Assembly (NCBI GenBank): GCA_026415985.1 | Contig: JAOAGA010000006.1 | Coordinates: 1-38,910, forward strand | Source of the DNA: Pseudomonadota bacterium | GTDB taxonomy: Bacteria > CALINM01 | Direction: 5' to 3' | DNA: 38,910 nucleotides | Shown here: positions 29,561 through 36,779 of the stretch, in pieces | How positions within the stretch are numbered: position 1 is the first letter of the stretch | Layout: each line of letters starts with the position of its first letter | Translations under genes and position numbers: made by a program | Notes under the pieces: model-generated | Databases searched by the model: none | The model's input: only the letters and a program-made list of their open reading frames with translations | What the model was told of the DNA's origin: nothing

Positions 29561-30190
29561 GTGAACTGTGTAACTAATTTTTCCTATGATATGAAAGAAC
29601 TTTTCGTTAAAAAAGGCACTTTAAAAACCTATGAGAAGGATATGCCGATATTTTACAAAGACGATGAAGGCAACAAGGTATATCTTATTGATAGTGGCAC
29701 AATTAAGATAGTTAACTACTCAGAAGACGGCAAAGAACTCATATTTGCTATATTTCAGGAAGGAGATATCTTTGGAGAGATGTCTGTTTTTGATAAAAAA
29801 AGCAGGTCTGCCTGTGCAATACCAATGAAGACTTCCAGGGTTTATGAGTTAGACGGCAGTATTTTCATAGATTTTTTGAGACAGAAACCCGATATGCTCC
29901 TACATATAATAAAAATTTTTTCAAATAGAATCAGGGAGTTAAACGATTTTCTGGAAGACACTATCTTTTCAAATCTAACCTCAAGGGTTTTGAATAAACT
30001 TATAAAGTTATCGAGAATTAAGGGGGTTGACAGGGGGAGTTTCTTTGAACTAAAAGCAGATTTTACACAGGGTGATCTGGCAGGTTTTATAGGTTGCACG
30101 AGGGAAAATCTTAACAGAGAGCTTAAGCATCTTAAAGACAAGGGATTTATAGATTACGATAAACATAGCATTAAGGTTTTTATAAAATGA
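29561..30190 (+). CDS. CRP/FNR-family transcription regulator, CRP-like
   Basis: 209 residues from the GTG at 29561, chosen because GGAG (29550-29553) is seven bases upstream; the GTG at 29555 would sit on the ribosome binding site. The cyclic-nucleotide domain shows LIDSGTIKIV, GDIFGEMSVF and RSACAI, where Arg82-Ser83 match the cAMP-phosphate-binding residues of E. coli CRP. The helix-turn-helix TQGDLAGFIGCTRENLNREL has Arg, Glu and Arg at the three base-reading positions of CRP (R180, E181, R185 there). It lacks the N-terminal cysteine cluster of FNR. It therefore probably binds a TGTGA-type half-site and a cyclic nucleotide. It overlaps a hairpin at its stop codon and is followed by a cysteine hydrolase. 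Confidence 0.9.
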   Translation: MNCVTNFSYDMKELFVKKGTLKTYEKDMPIFYKDDEGNKVYLIDSGTIKIVNYSEDGKELIFAIFQEGDIFGEMSVFDKKSRSACAIPMKTSRVYELDGSIFIDFLRQKPDMLLHIIKIFSNRIRELNDFLEDTIFSNLTSRVLNKLIKLSRIKGVDRGSFFELKADFTQGDLAGFIGCTRENLNRELKHLKDKGFIDYDKHSIKVFIK

Positions 30191-30222
30191 GGTTAAGGTT
30201 TAGATAAGCTTAGCCTTAACCT
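30190..30222 (+). repeat. Inverted repeat starting in the CRP-like stop codon
   Basis: AGGTTAAGG (30190-30198) and CCTTAACCT (30214-30222) are perfect inverted copies. In RNA the stem could extend by a U-G and a U-A pair, leaving a loop of about 11 bases. No U-run follows, so it is not a standard intrinsic terminator. It lies 12 bases before the AGGGAGG ribosome binding site of the next gene and could be an operator or an RNA processing or protection hairpin. Confidence 0.6.
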
Positions 30223-30241
30223 GATTGAAAAGGGAGGGTTT

Positions 30242-30808
30242 ATGGAATTAAAAAACTTTTTTCCGGAAAAGGAAAATCTTGCCTTAATCGTTGTTGATAT
30301 TCAGGATAACCTTCTGAAAGCCTTTAAGGATGAGATAAAAGATAAAATTATTCAAAAGGCTTCACTAATCATAAGGTATTTTAAACACAAAAACTATCCA
30401 ATCATTGTTTTTGAGCAATATCCTAAAGGCATTGGTCCAACTAACGAAACAATAAAAGAAGCCTTAGGCGATAGCTATCAACCAATTGTTAAAAACTGCT
30501 TTTCCGGTGTCTGCGCTGAAGGTTTTGAGGATAAGCTAAGCTCGGTGAACAAAAGAGACATTGTTCTCATTGGTATAGAGGCACATATCTGTGTTCTTCA
30601 GACGTGTTACGACTTAATCCTGAAAGGGAAAAATGTCTATGTCCCTGCCGATGCGGTAGGAAGTCGGTTTAAGGTTGACTGGCAGTTTGGACTCAGGGCT
30701 ATGGAAAACATGTCAGCCAATATATTATCAACAGAAATTTTAATTTTTAAACTTCTTGAGAAGGCAGGGACAGAGGATTTTAAGTTTATGTTGCCCTATC
30801 TTAAATAA
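30242..30808 (+). CDS. Isochorismatase-family cysteine hydrolase
   Basis: 188 residues. The catalytic triad of the family is readable: Asp19 in ALIVVDIQDNLL, Lys84 in PIVKNCFSG and Cys117 in GIEAHICVLQTC. The strand EAHICVLQT carries the usual cis-peptide turn region before the nucleophile, and the VPADAVGS segment follows. This is the YcaC / nicotinamidase-like superfamily; members hydrolyse amides or the isochorismate ether, and the substrate here is not predictable. AGGGAGG lies just before the ATG. It may share a transcript with the CRP-like gene, with the inverted repeat between them. The next gene has its own promoter. Confidence 0.87.
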   Translation: MELKNFFPEKENLALIVVDIQDNLLKAFKDEIKDKIIQKASLIIRYFKHKNYPIIVFEQYPKGIGPTNETIKEALGDSYQPIVKNCFSGVCAEGFEDKLSSVNKRDIVLIGIEAHICVLQTCYDLILKGKNVYVPADAVGSRFKVDWQFGLRAMENMSANILSTEILIFKLLEKAGTEDFKFMLPYLK

Positions 30809-30827
30809 GATATTGATATTGTTAGAA

Positions 30828-30851
30828 AAAAGTCTTAAAAGGTTGACTTTT
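30828..30851. repeat. Dyad overlapping the -35 element of mltD
   Basis: AAAAGTC (30828-30834) and GACTTTT (30845-30851) are inverted copies separated by 10 bases. The right arm covers most of the -35 hexamer at 30843-30848, a placement expected of a repressor site. In A/T-rich DNA a seven-base dyad can also arise by chance. Confidence 0.35.
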
Positions 30852-30872
30852 GAGTTTCTGTTAAGTTACAAT
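30843..30872 (+). promoter_or_regulatory. Sigma70-type promoter for mltD, predicted leaderless transcript
   Basis: TTGACT (30843-30848) and TACAAT (30867-30872) are separated by 18 bases; each differs from consensus at one position. Initiation would fall at about 30879-30880, directly before the ATG at 30881. The intervening bases CAGTCCCT contain no ribosome binding site, so the message should be leaderless. Confidence 0.7.
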
Positions 30873-30880
30873 CAGTCCCT

Positions 30881-32011
30881 ATGAAGAAGATAATAATATT
30901 GATGCAGTTTTTTATATTAGTTTGTTTTTCACCTGCCTTTGCGGTTAATAATGAAGATTTAACTAAGGTGATTAAGGAAGACCATTCAGATAAATCAGAA
31001 GAGGTCTTTACTTACGACAAAATGATAAACTTTGATAACGGTATTTCTGCCAAGTCATACTCAGAAAAGGAAGAAAGAAAAAGAGATAACCTCGATATCA
31101 TCGTAGAATCTATTTTTTGGGGTGTAAACAGTAATCCAAAGGTCAATCACTTTGTAAATTATTACAGGGAAAAGGCAAGAGAGCGTTTTGGTATATGGCT
31201 TTCCCGTGCGGGGAAGTATCTCCCCATAATAAGCAAAATATTTGAAGAAAACGGGCTTGCAGAAGAGCTTGTATTTTTACCTCTCATAGAAAGTGGGTTC
31301 TCGCCCTATGCTACCTCACGGGCTCAGGCAGTTGGCATCTGGCAGTTTATGAAGGGAACAGCAAAAAACTATGGTTTAAGGGTTGATAAGTTTATAGACG
31401 AGAGAAGAGATCCGGAGAAGTCTACCATAGCAGCAGCCAGTTATCTGAAAGATCTTTATGAAAGGTTTGGTTCCTGGGATTTTGCCCTTGCAGCATACAA
31501 TGCGGGAGAAGGAAAGATTAGCAGGATTCAGAGCTCAACAGGATATAAGAGCTTTTGGGATGTAATCTCACACAGAAAGGTTAAAAGGGAAACAAGGGAG
31601 TATGTCCCGAGATTTGTTGCAGCAACCTTAATTGCAAAAAATCCCGAAGAGTTCGGCTTTGAAAATATTCAGAAAGACCCGGTTTTAGAAGACACCGAAA
31701 AGATTATGTTGCCTGCAAAAACAACATTAAAATCAATTGCTGAAGCAATAGAGGTAGATGAGCAGACCATAAAGGATTTAAACCCAGCTATAAAAAATGG
31801 TTTTCTTCCACCTGACGGACCTTATCTTGTAAGAATACCAAAAGACAAGACAGATCTGCTTTTATCAAAGATAGATGAACTAAAAAGAGCAGATGAAAAA
31901 TCAATCAGGAAGGCCTTCCTTAAGAAGGAACCAAGAGGAAGAAGTTATACAAAAAAATCAAAAAGACCAGCCAAAAAGATAGCAGATGCTAAAAGAGCAA
32001 ATCTCAGTTAA
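30881..32011 (+). CDS. mltD: Membrane-bound-type lytic murein transglycosylase with LysM domain
   Basis: 376 residues. A signal peptide (KKIIILMQFFILVCFSPAFA) is followed by an acidic linker and the SLT catalytic domain at about 120-265. This has VFLPLIESGFSPYATSRA with catalytic Glu137, AVGIWQFMKGTAKNYGL and LAAYNAGEGKISR. One LysM-like peptidoglycan-binding repeat follows at about 285-335 (LPAKTTLKSIAEAIEVDEQT). The end is strikingly basic (RGRSYTKKSKRPAKK). Cys15 sits in FILVCFSP, not a convincing lipobox, so membrane anchoring is uncertain. It cleaves glycan strands in the periplasm. No Shine-Dalgarno precedes the ATG. The moeA frame begins 26 bases before its stop. Confidence 0.92.
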   Translation: MKKIIILMQFFILVCFSPAFAVNNEDLTKVIKEDHSDKSEEVFTYDKMINFDNGISAKSYSEKEERKRDNLDIIVESIFWGVNSNPKVNHFVNYYREKARERFGIWLSRAGKYLPIISKIFEENGLAEELVFLPLIESGFSPYATSRAQAVGIWQFMKGTAKNYGLRVDKFIDERRDPEKSTIAAASYLKDLYERFGSWDFALAAYNAGEGKISRIQSSTGYKSFWDVISHRKVKRETREYVPRFVAATLIAKNPEEFGFENIQKDPVLEDTEKIMLPAKTTLKSIAEAIEVDEQTIKDLNPAIKNGFLPPDGPYLVRIPKDKTDLLLSKIDELKRADEKSIRKAFLKKEPRGRSYTKKSKRPAKKIADAKRANLS

Positions 32012-33206
32012 AGAAGCTAAAAGTATTATTCTTAGCCAAACTTATGAAACTGAGGAAGAAGAAATTATATTTTCACAATCCTTAGGAAGATATACAAGCA
32101 GAGAAATAAAATCACCCTTTAATATCCCCAATTTTGACAACTCAGCAATGGATGGTTTTGCTGTTAAATCATCAATACTCTCATCGGCATCACCGGAAAA
32201 TCCTGTTAAACTTAAGATTGTCGATGAAATATGGGCAGGTAAAATACCTAAGGTAAGTATCAGTTCAGAAAACTGTGTGAAAATTTATACCGGTGCCATT
32301 GTGCCGGAAGGTGCCGATGCCATTGTCAGAAAAGAAGATGTATCCGTTGACGGAGATATGGCTTTATTTAAAAGTCCTGTGGAAAAAGGTTACGATATAC
32401 GAAAGGAAGGAGAAGAGATAAAAAAGGGAGAGATAGTCATTAATAAAGGTTATAAAATAACTTCTTCTGCAATAGGACTACTTGCCTCATTGATGATAAA
32501 AAAGATAAGAGTTTTCAGAAAACCAAAAGTTTTAATAATTGCCACAGGTTCGGAACTCATAGATATTGAGGAGTCATTTTCTTACGGAAAAATTGTTAAT
32601 AGTAACAGCTACGCTCTTATCTCTATGACCTCAGAATATGGTGCAGAGCCTGTAAACGGCGGAATAGTAAAAGACAGCAGGCAGTCTCTGAAGGAGTGTT
32701 TTAAGAAGATTGATATGGCAGATGTAGTTATTACCACCGGAGGTGTCTCTGTAGGCGACTATGACCTTGTTAAAGATGTCTTTGGTGAACTCGGTGTTAA
32801 CTGGCATTTCTGGAAGGTTAGAATGCGCCCCGGACATCCGGTAGCCTTTGGAACTTACCAAAAAAAGCTTTTTTTTGCCCTGCCGGGTAACCCGGTGTCT
32901 GCAATGGTAACTTATGATCAGTTTGTTTTGCCTGCTATAAAGAAGATGCTTGGGGTGGAAAATTATCAGAGAAAAACTCTCTATGCTATAGTTACCGATG
33001 ATATTAAAAAAAAGGCAGACAGAACACATTTTTTAAGAGGCAAGTTTTATACAAAAGATGGACAATTGTATGTTGATGTTTTTCCAAATCAGTCTTCTTC
33101 TGCAATAAGTTCTATGATTAACTCAAACTGTTATGTTATACTTGAAGAGGGTAACACAAGAATAAAGAGAGGTGAGAAGGCTCTCATTGAGCTGTTTGAA
33201 AGTTGA
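31986..33206 (+). CDS. moeA: Molybdopterin molybdenumtransferase
   Basis: Inserts molybdenum into adenylylated molybdopterin to form Mo cofactor (the same fold can act with tungsten). 406 residues, typical length. Marks seen: FDNSAMDGFAV, TGAIVPEGADAIVRKEDV, the substrate-binding TTGGVSVGDYD, RPGHPVAFG and LPGNPVSAMVTYDQFVLPA, plus a C-terminal beta domain (LRGKFYTKDGQLYVDVFPNQ). The first in-frame ATG lies 26 bases inside mltD and puts the conserved SVKEAKSII at the expected distance. Presence of MoeA implies Mo- or W-enzymes in this organism. The next gene starts on its stop codon. Confidence 0.95.
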   Translation: MLKEQISVKEAKSIILSQTYETEEEEIIFSQSLGRYTSREIKSPFNIPNFDNSAMDGFAVKSSILSSASPENPVKLKIVDEIWAGKIPKVSISSENCVKIYTGAIVPEGADAIVRKEDVSVDGDMALFKSPVEKGYDIRKEGEEIKKGEIVINKGYKITSSAIGLLASLMIKKIRVFRKPKVLIIATGSELIDIEESFSYGKIVNSNSYALISMTSEYGAEPVNGGIVKDSRQSLKECFKKIDMADVVITTGGVSVGDYDLVKDVFGELGVNWHFWKVRMRPGHPVAFGTYQKKLFFALPGNPVSAMVTYDQFVLPAIKKMLGVENYQRKTLYAIVTDDIKKKADRTHFLRGKFYTKDGQLYVDVFPNQSSSAISSMINSNCYVILEEGNTRIKRGEKALIELFES

Positions 33207-33961
33207 CAGAAAGAGCATATTTCATAGAAGACAAGCAAGCTTTTTCCTTACTACCAAAAACTGCAGACAGAATATATACGGGTTCTGATTATTGTATAAA
33301 AGCTTTTCCAAAATACTTTTCCTCTTTTTTGAAATTACTGAAAAAGACAGCCCCTGTGAGCCTGCTTATACCACCGCTATTGGAAAGCGAGATTAAACTT
33401 TTTCATAAATATTTAGAAAAATTTACAGATCTGGCTAATGAAGAAGACGAGATTATCTGTAACGATCTCGGTGCCTTAAAGGTCTTGAGCTCTTTGAGTA
33501 TAAGAGACAGGTTTAAAATCGGGTTGGGCAGGTTTTACTCCTACCAAAAAAGGGGTGTTCAGAAACTCTATGATGCAGTTAAAGCAGAAGATTTGATGGA
33601 TATTCCGATACTTGATCCCAAAACAATAATTTTTTTAAAAAGTTTAGGCGTTGAAAGGGTAGAAATTGATGCAGTTCCTTATGGTATAAACATTCCGGAT
33701 GATATTGATATAAAAATAAGTCTTTATGAAGATAACCTACTTACCAGTTATACGATAAACTGCCCCCATACCTTTAACGGTAGATACTGGGGTAGGGAGT
33801 GCAAAAGACAATGCATGCTCTCATATATTATGGTTCTTTCTTCAGAAGAGATAACAGCTAAAATAGTTGAGCGGGGTAAGGCATATTACCAAAATACTGA
33901 GCCAACAAAGTCTGATAAAATTGATAGAATAGTTAGGTTCATGTGGAAGAATATCAAATAA
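33203..33961 (+). CDS. Peptidase U32-family protein, UbiV-like, predicted [4Fe-4S] protein
   Basis: 252 residues, start probably the TTG at 33203 that overlaps the moeA stop. Four cysteines are placed as in UbiV: Cys31 in RIYTGSDYC, then Cys187-x12-Cys200-x3-Cys204 (CPHTFNGRYWGRECKRQC). E. coli UbiV binds a [4Fe-4S] cluster through C39, C180, C193 and C197 with the same x12 and x3 spacing, and its first cysteine follows a similar IYLGEAVC. The middle part has the U32-type IICNDLGALKVLSS. U32 proteins work in anaerobic quinone hydroxylation and in RNA hydroxylation rather than as proteases. A UbiU partner is not visible next to it, so the substrate is open. Confidence 0.72.
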   Translation: MTERAYFIEDKQAFSLLPKTADRIYTGSDYCIKAFPKYFSSFLKLLKKTAPVSLLIPPLLESEIKLFHKYLEKFTDLANEEDEIICNDLGALKVLSSLSIRDRFKIGLGRFYSYQKRGVQKLYDAVKAEDLMDIPILDPKTIIFLKSLGVERVEIDAVPYGINIPDDIDIKISLYEDNLLTSYTINCPHTFNGRYWGRECKRQCMLSYIMVLSSEEITAKIVERGKAYYQNTEPTKSDKIDRIVRFMWKNIK

Positions 33962-34689
33962 CCGAGATAACTCAAAGGATAATCTCAGTAACCGACAGGA
34001 AACTGAGAGCATTTATTTTATCTGAGAAATTCCAGACACTTAATATTGATGAGATAAAGGATTTTCTTGAGAAAACCGTTATTGATGTATTTGAAAACAA
34101 AACATCTGCATTACAGATAGTTTTTACATTTGTTGATATACTTGAAAGGGTATATGAGATTGAGATAAAAAAAAGTTTTTATGAAAAATTAGAAAAGATC
34201 AGCACTGAAAATAAGATACTGAACTTGTTGATTGACCCACCTCTGCCACACAAATTTCTGAAAAGAGGAGAGGTTCATACTACAGATATAATGATGGATT
34301 ATCTGCCTTTGGGCATAAAAAGAAGTTTCGCAAAAAAGCTCGACAGGATATTAATAAGGAGAATGTTACTCGAAAAGGATCCCTATGTGGTTAAATATCT
34401 TCTCTCAAATCCTATAATCACAGAAAAAGATGTATTAAAGATAGCATCAGGACGACCGACTAAAGAAGAAGTTATAAAAGTAATATATACATTTGATAAA
34501 TGGATAAATCTCTACTCCGTTAAAGAAGCAATAGTTAAAAACCCCTATTCTCCCTTCAGACTGTCTCTGTTAATGCTTTTTTTTATGCAACAAAGGGAGC
34601 TTAGGACAATACATTCTGACAATACCCTGCATCCTGTAATAAGAGAAATCGCAAAAGAGATAATAGACAGGCGAAACTATTTAAAATAG
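33943..34689 (+). CDS. HEAT-like helical repeat protein of unknown function
   Basis: 248 residues from a GTG that overlaps the upstream gene by 19 bases. No signal peptide or membrane helix. The N-terminal half is helical without clear motifs. The C-terminal half has two helical-repeat units, KDPYVVKYLLSNPIITEKDV and VKEAIVKNPYSPFRLSLLML, with RPTKEEVIKVI between them. The repeated NP turns, the RPT element and the closing LHPVIREIAKEII are a pattern I recall from uncharacterised HEAT-like proteins of deltaproteobacteria, usually single-copy and next to housekeeping genes. It is probably a protein-binding scaffold. Nothing indicates the partner, and a functional tie to the U32 protein is only positional. 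Confidence 0.65.
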   Translation: MEEYQITEITQRIISVTDRKLRAFILSEKFQTLNIDEIKDFLEKTVIDVFENKTSALQIVFTFVDILERVYEIEIKKSFYEKLEKISTENKILNLLIDPPLPHKFLKRGEVHTTDIMMDYLPLGIKRSFAKKLDRILIRRMLLEKDPYVVKYLLSNPIITEKDVLKIASGRPTKEEVIKVIYTFDKWINLYSVKEAIVKNPYSPFRLSLLMLFFMQQRELRTIHSDNTLHPVIREIAKEIIDRRNYLK

Positions 34690-34698
34690 AATTTCTAT

Positions 34699-34968
34699 AT
34701 GAAAAAAACAAAACAAAAAATGTTAGATGAGTTCGATAAATTCATGCTTGATGAGGAGTTTAGTTTTTACACTATAGCCTTTATGGTAAAACTTTTAGGT
34801 GAAGAATACTATAAAGACTTAATAAAAGACTCTCCTATTGCTCAGGCAGTATTCAACAAATATAAAAAATTACCTGTGAAAAGAAGATTAAAATATGAGA
34901 CAAACATCTATGACAAATATATAAAAGAGATAATGAAACGTAAAAAAACTTTTACCGGTGACAATTAA
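34699..34968 (+). CDS. Small protein of unknown function
   Basis: 89 residues, very rich in Lys, Glu and aromatic residues (FDKFMLDEEFSFYTIAFMVK, KYKKLPVKRRLKYETNIYDK). Mostly helical by appearance, basic at the C-terminus, no signal peptide, membrane helix or cysteine. It begins nine bases after the HEAT-like gene, so it probably belongs to that transcript, although no ribosome binding site is evident before the ATG. I do not recognise a family. It is the last gene before the change of character at about 35 kb. Confidence 0.55.
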   Translation: MKKTKQKMLDEFDKFMLDEEFSFYTIAFMVKLLGEEYYKDLIKDSPIAQAVFNKYKKLPVKRRLKYETNIYDKYIKEIMKRKKTFTGDN

Positions 34969-35271
34969 ATTTTTGAAATATTTCAGTTCAGGATTTTTTT
35001 TTATAATGGCACTTGACATAGAAAAAAAAGTGATTATATTTTTACTTAGTGATTTTTTCATCTCGAGAGCTCATATCTTCTCTTGATTCATGTCTTATCG
35101 TCTGCGTAGACTAATTATTTCAGGCTGAAAAAATAAGATATAAGATTTTTCCATATTCAAAAAAACATTATCTTTGGTTTACAGACGGGGACATTTTGTA
35201 AAAGATTCTTATTCTTTCTATTCTTTCAAAAATTTTTTTAAAGATCAAAATTTAATAAAAAAGGGGTTAAT
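34969..35271 (+). promoter_or_regulatory. 303-base intergenic region: promoter plus long leader
   Basis: A consensus -35 TTGACA (35013-35018), a 16-base gap and TATATT (35035-35040) form the best sigma70 match in the window. Transcription would start near 35047 and leave a leader of about 225 bases before the ATG at 35272. The leader holds a small hairpin (GTCT/AGAC, 35100-35111), an inverted pair TTTACA/TGTAAA (35178-35202) around GACGGGGACATT, and a C/T tract (35205-35227). I cannot match it to a known riboswitch. No tRNA is seen. Confidence 0.55.
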
Positions 35272-36000
35272 ATGCTAAAGCCAATTACTTTAAAAGAGGT
35301 AGTAAGGTTATTTGAAGAGCATATCCCGCAGACTGAGGGCTGGCGTTATTTTAAAAGTGAGACCTATGGTGGGTTTAATATTACTGAAGACATTTCAGAT
35401 AAGCCCTTAAAGCGTGTGTTATATTGTGTTACTGCGTCTGAAGAGCTTGGCAGGTATAGTTTAGAGCACGGTTATGATTTATTATTTGCCCATCATCCTT
35501 TTGTCATACCTGGTGTGCCTATGTTTATAGCCCATACGCCGTTGGATTGTTGTGAGGGCGGGCTGAATGACATATTAGCGGATATTGTAGGTCTAAAAAA
35601 GGAAAGGCATATTGTGGACAATTTAGGCTGGTACGGACATTTAGATGAACCTGATGGGGTTGTGATAGACGAGATAATTGCAAGATTGGAAAGGCATAGT
35701 ATCCCAATAAAGGGCAACATTATCCTTGATGGCAACAGGAATGTTAAAACTGGTGTTGTTTGTAGCGGGCTTGGTGGGCTAATATCAGATGAGGTTATTG
35801 ATTTAAAGCCGGACTTATATGTAACAGGCCAGTTGTCGTATAAGATTTTTCAGATGAATGTTATAGAGTTAGGTCATACGAACAGTGAGCAGATAGGGGT
35901 ATATACCTTAAGAAATATTTTATCTGGCTATGATATAACGGTGGATCTGGCGCCGGTTGAGTTGGATGTTTTTGGCAATGAAATTTTGTCGAGAAACTAA
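35272..36000 (+). CDS. NIF3 (YbgI)-family dinuclear metal protein
   Basis: 242 residues, cytoplasmic. It carries all six ligands of the NIF3/YbgI dinuclear site: His74 and His75 in FAHHPFVIPG, His88 and Asp92 in IAHTPLDCC, and His202 and Glu206 in LGHTNSEQIG. Other family marks are CVTASEE near residue 52 and YVTGQLSYK before the last pair. The family is widespread, of unsettled function, and often mislabelled GTP cyclohydrolase. AAGGGG lies six bases before the ATG. It is preceded by the strongest promoter in the window and heads a set of unknown genes; nothing in housekeeping context adjoins it. The surroundings suggest an accessory copy, but a chromosomal single copy is not excluded. Confidence 0.8.
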   Translation: MLKPITLKEVVRLFEEHIPQTEGWRYFKSETYGGFNITEDISDKPLKRVLYCVTASEELGRYSLEHGYDLLFAHHPFVIPGVPMFIAHTPLDCCEGGLNDILADIVGLKKERHIVDNLGWYGHLDEPDGVVIDEIIARLERHSIPIKGNIILDGNRNVKTGVVCSGLGGLISDEVIDLKPDLYVTGQLSYKIFQMNVIELGHTNSEQIGVYTLRNILSGYDITVDLAPVELDVFGNEILSRN

Positions 36001-36044
36001 ATTTTAGCTAAAAAAAAATTTAAAGATATTAAAGGGGCAAAAAC

Positions 36045-36755
36045 ATGAATACCAACTATCAATATCAGTCAGGGGAATCGAGGCACTATAATGTCAGTTA
36101 TAACAGTAAGGATTATAATGTTGATTTACATATAACCGGGCGGGTTGTATCTAATTTGAATAAAGATCGGGTTATCCCGCCGGATTTTTTTTATAGGAAG
36201 CTTGATGAGGCAATACCTTATATCGTTGAGATTTATGATGCCTTCAGAGAGGATCCAGAGAAGGCGTCAATCAAATATGAATATGCTATGGCAAGTGGCA
36301 GTAACAAAGATTTTTTGAAATTAGATTTAATTGGCAAGAGCAAATCAACTAATATAAACTTCGTTTTTGGGGTGCAGACAGAAGGTGGTGTGGAGGATAA
36401 CAAAATTTTGGTTAAGTTAGTAACGGCGGTGATGAAAGAGAATTACTACCACAAGGAAAATGACTGTGTTTTACCGGAGAAGTTTGGTTCAGTCAGACCT
36501 GATTTTGAGATTGTAATACGTTCAGAGGTATTAGATATGATAGAACCAGGGCTTTACTATGTTCTTAAAGAGTTTATAACAACCGACAAGGTCTTTTATT
36601 ATATTGACAGAAGTAAGCCGGGTGCGTATCTGCTTAAAGATAAAAATGCTTATTATATGATAGATTATGAGGTGGAAGGCGATAAAAAATATTTATATAT
36701 AGACGATGTTAGCTGGCGTTATTATCCGTCTTTTCTTGTATTTGAGACGGAATAA
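36045..36755 (+). CDS. Protein of unknown function downstream of the NIF3-like gene
   Basis: 236 residues that I do not recognise. Tyrosine-rich, with an N-terminal beta-rich stretch (NVSYNSKDYNVDLHITGRVV), a central mixed part and a C-terminal beta-rich region with repeated aromatic pairs (YYMIDYEVEGDKKYLYIDD). No signal peptide, membrane segment or cysteine motif; the only cysteine is in NDCVLPEKFG. AAAGGGG precedes the ATG at a normal distance, and the gap to the NIF3-like gene is 44 bases, so the two are probably co-transcribed. Composition is A/T-rich like the chromosome. It may form a small operon with the NIF3-like gene and the next short gene. Confidence 0.6.
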   Translation: MNTNYQYQSGESRHYNVSYNSKDYNVDLHITGRVVSNLNKDRVIPPDFFYRKLDEAIPYIVEIYDAFREDPEKASIKYEYAMASGSNKDFLKLDLIGKSKSTNINFVFGVQTEGGVEDNKILVKLVTAVMKENYYHKENDCVLPEKFGSVRPDFEIVIRSEVLDMIEPGLYYVLKEFITTDKVFYYIDRSKPGAYLLKDKNAYYMIDYEVEGDKKYLYIDDVSWRYYPSFLVFETE

Positions 36756-36779
36756 AATAAATTTAGAAAGGGGGGTTTA

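Noticed and set aside
34974-35003. Terminator from the palindrome TGAAATATTTCA followed by a T-run
   Set aside because: The stem could form only about four A/T pairs around a loop, and the T-run is nine bases away; it does not look like a functional intrinsic terminator.
35006-35086. A 26-codon open frame MALDIEKKV in the intergenic region
   Set aside because: It covers the promoter boxes, has no ribosome binding site and no recognisable content; probably chance.
35178-35202. GGGGACATT stretch as a transposon or REP end
   Set aside because: The motif recalls sequences near some insertion elements, but there is no second copy, terminal repeat or transposase in the window.
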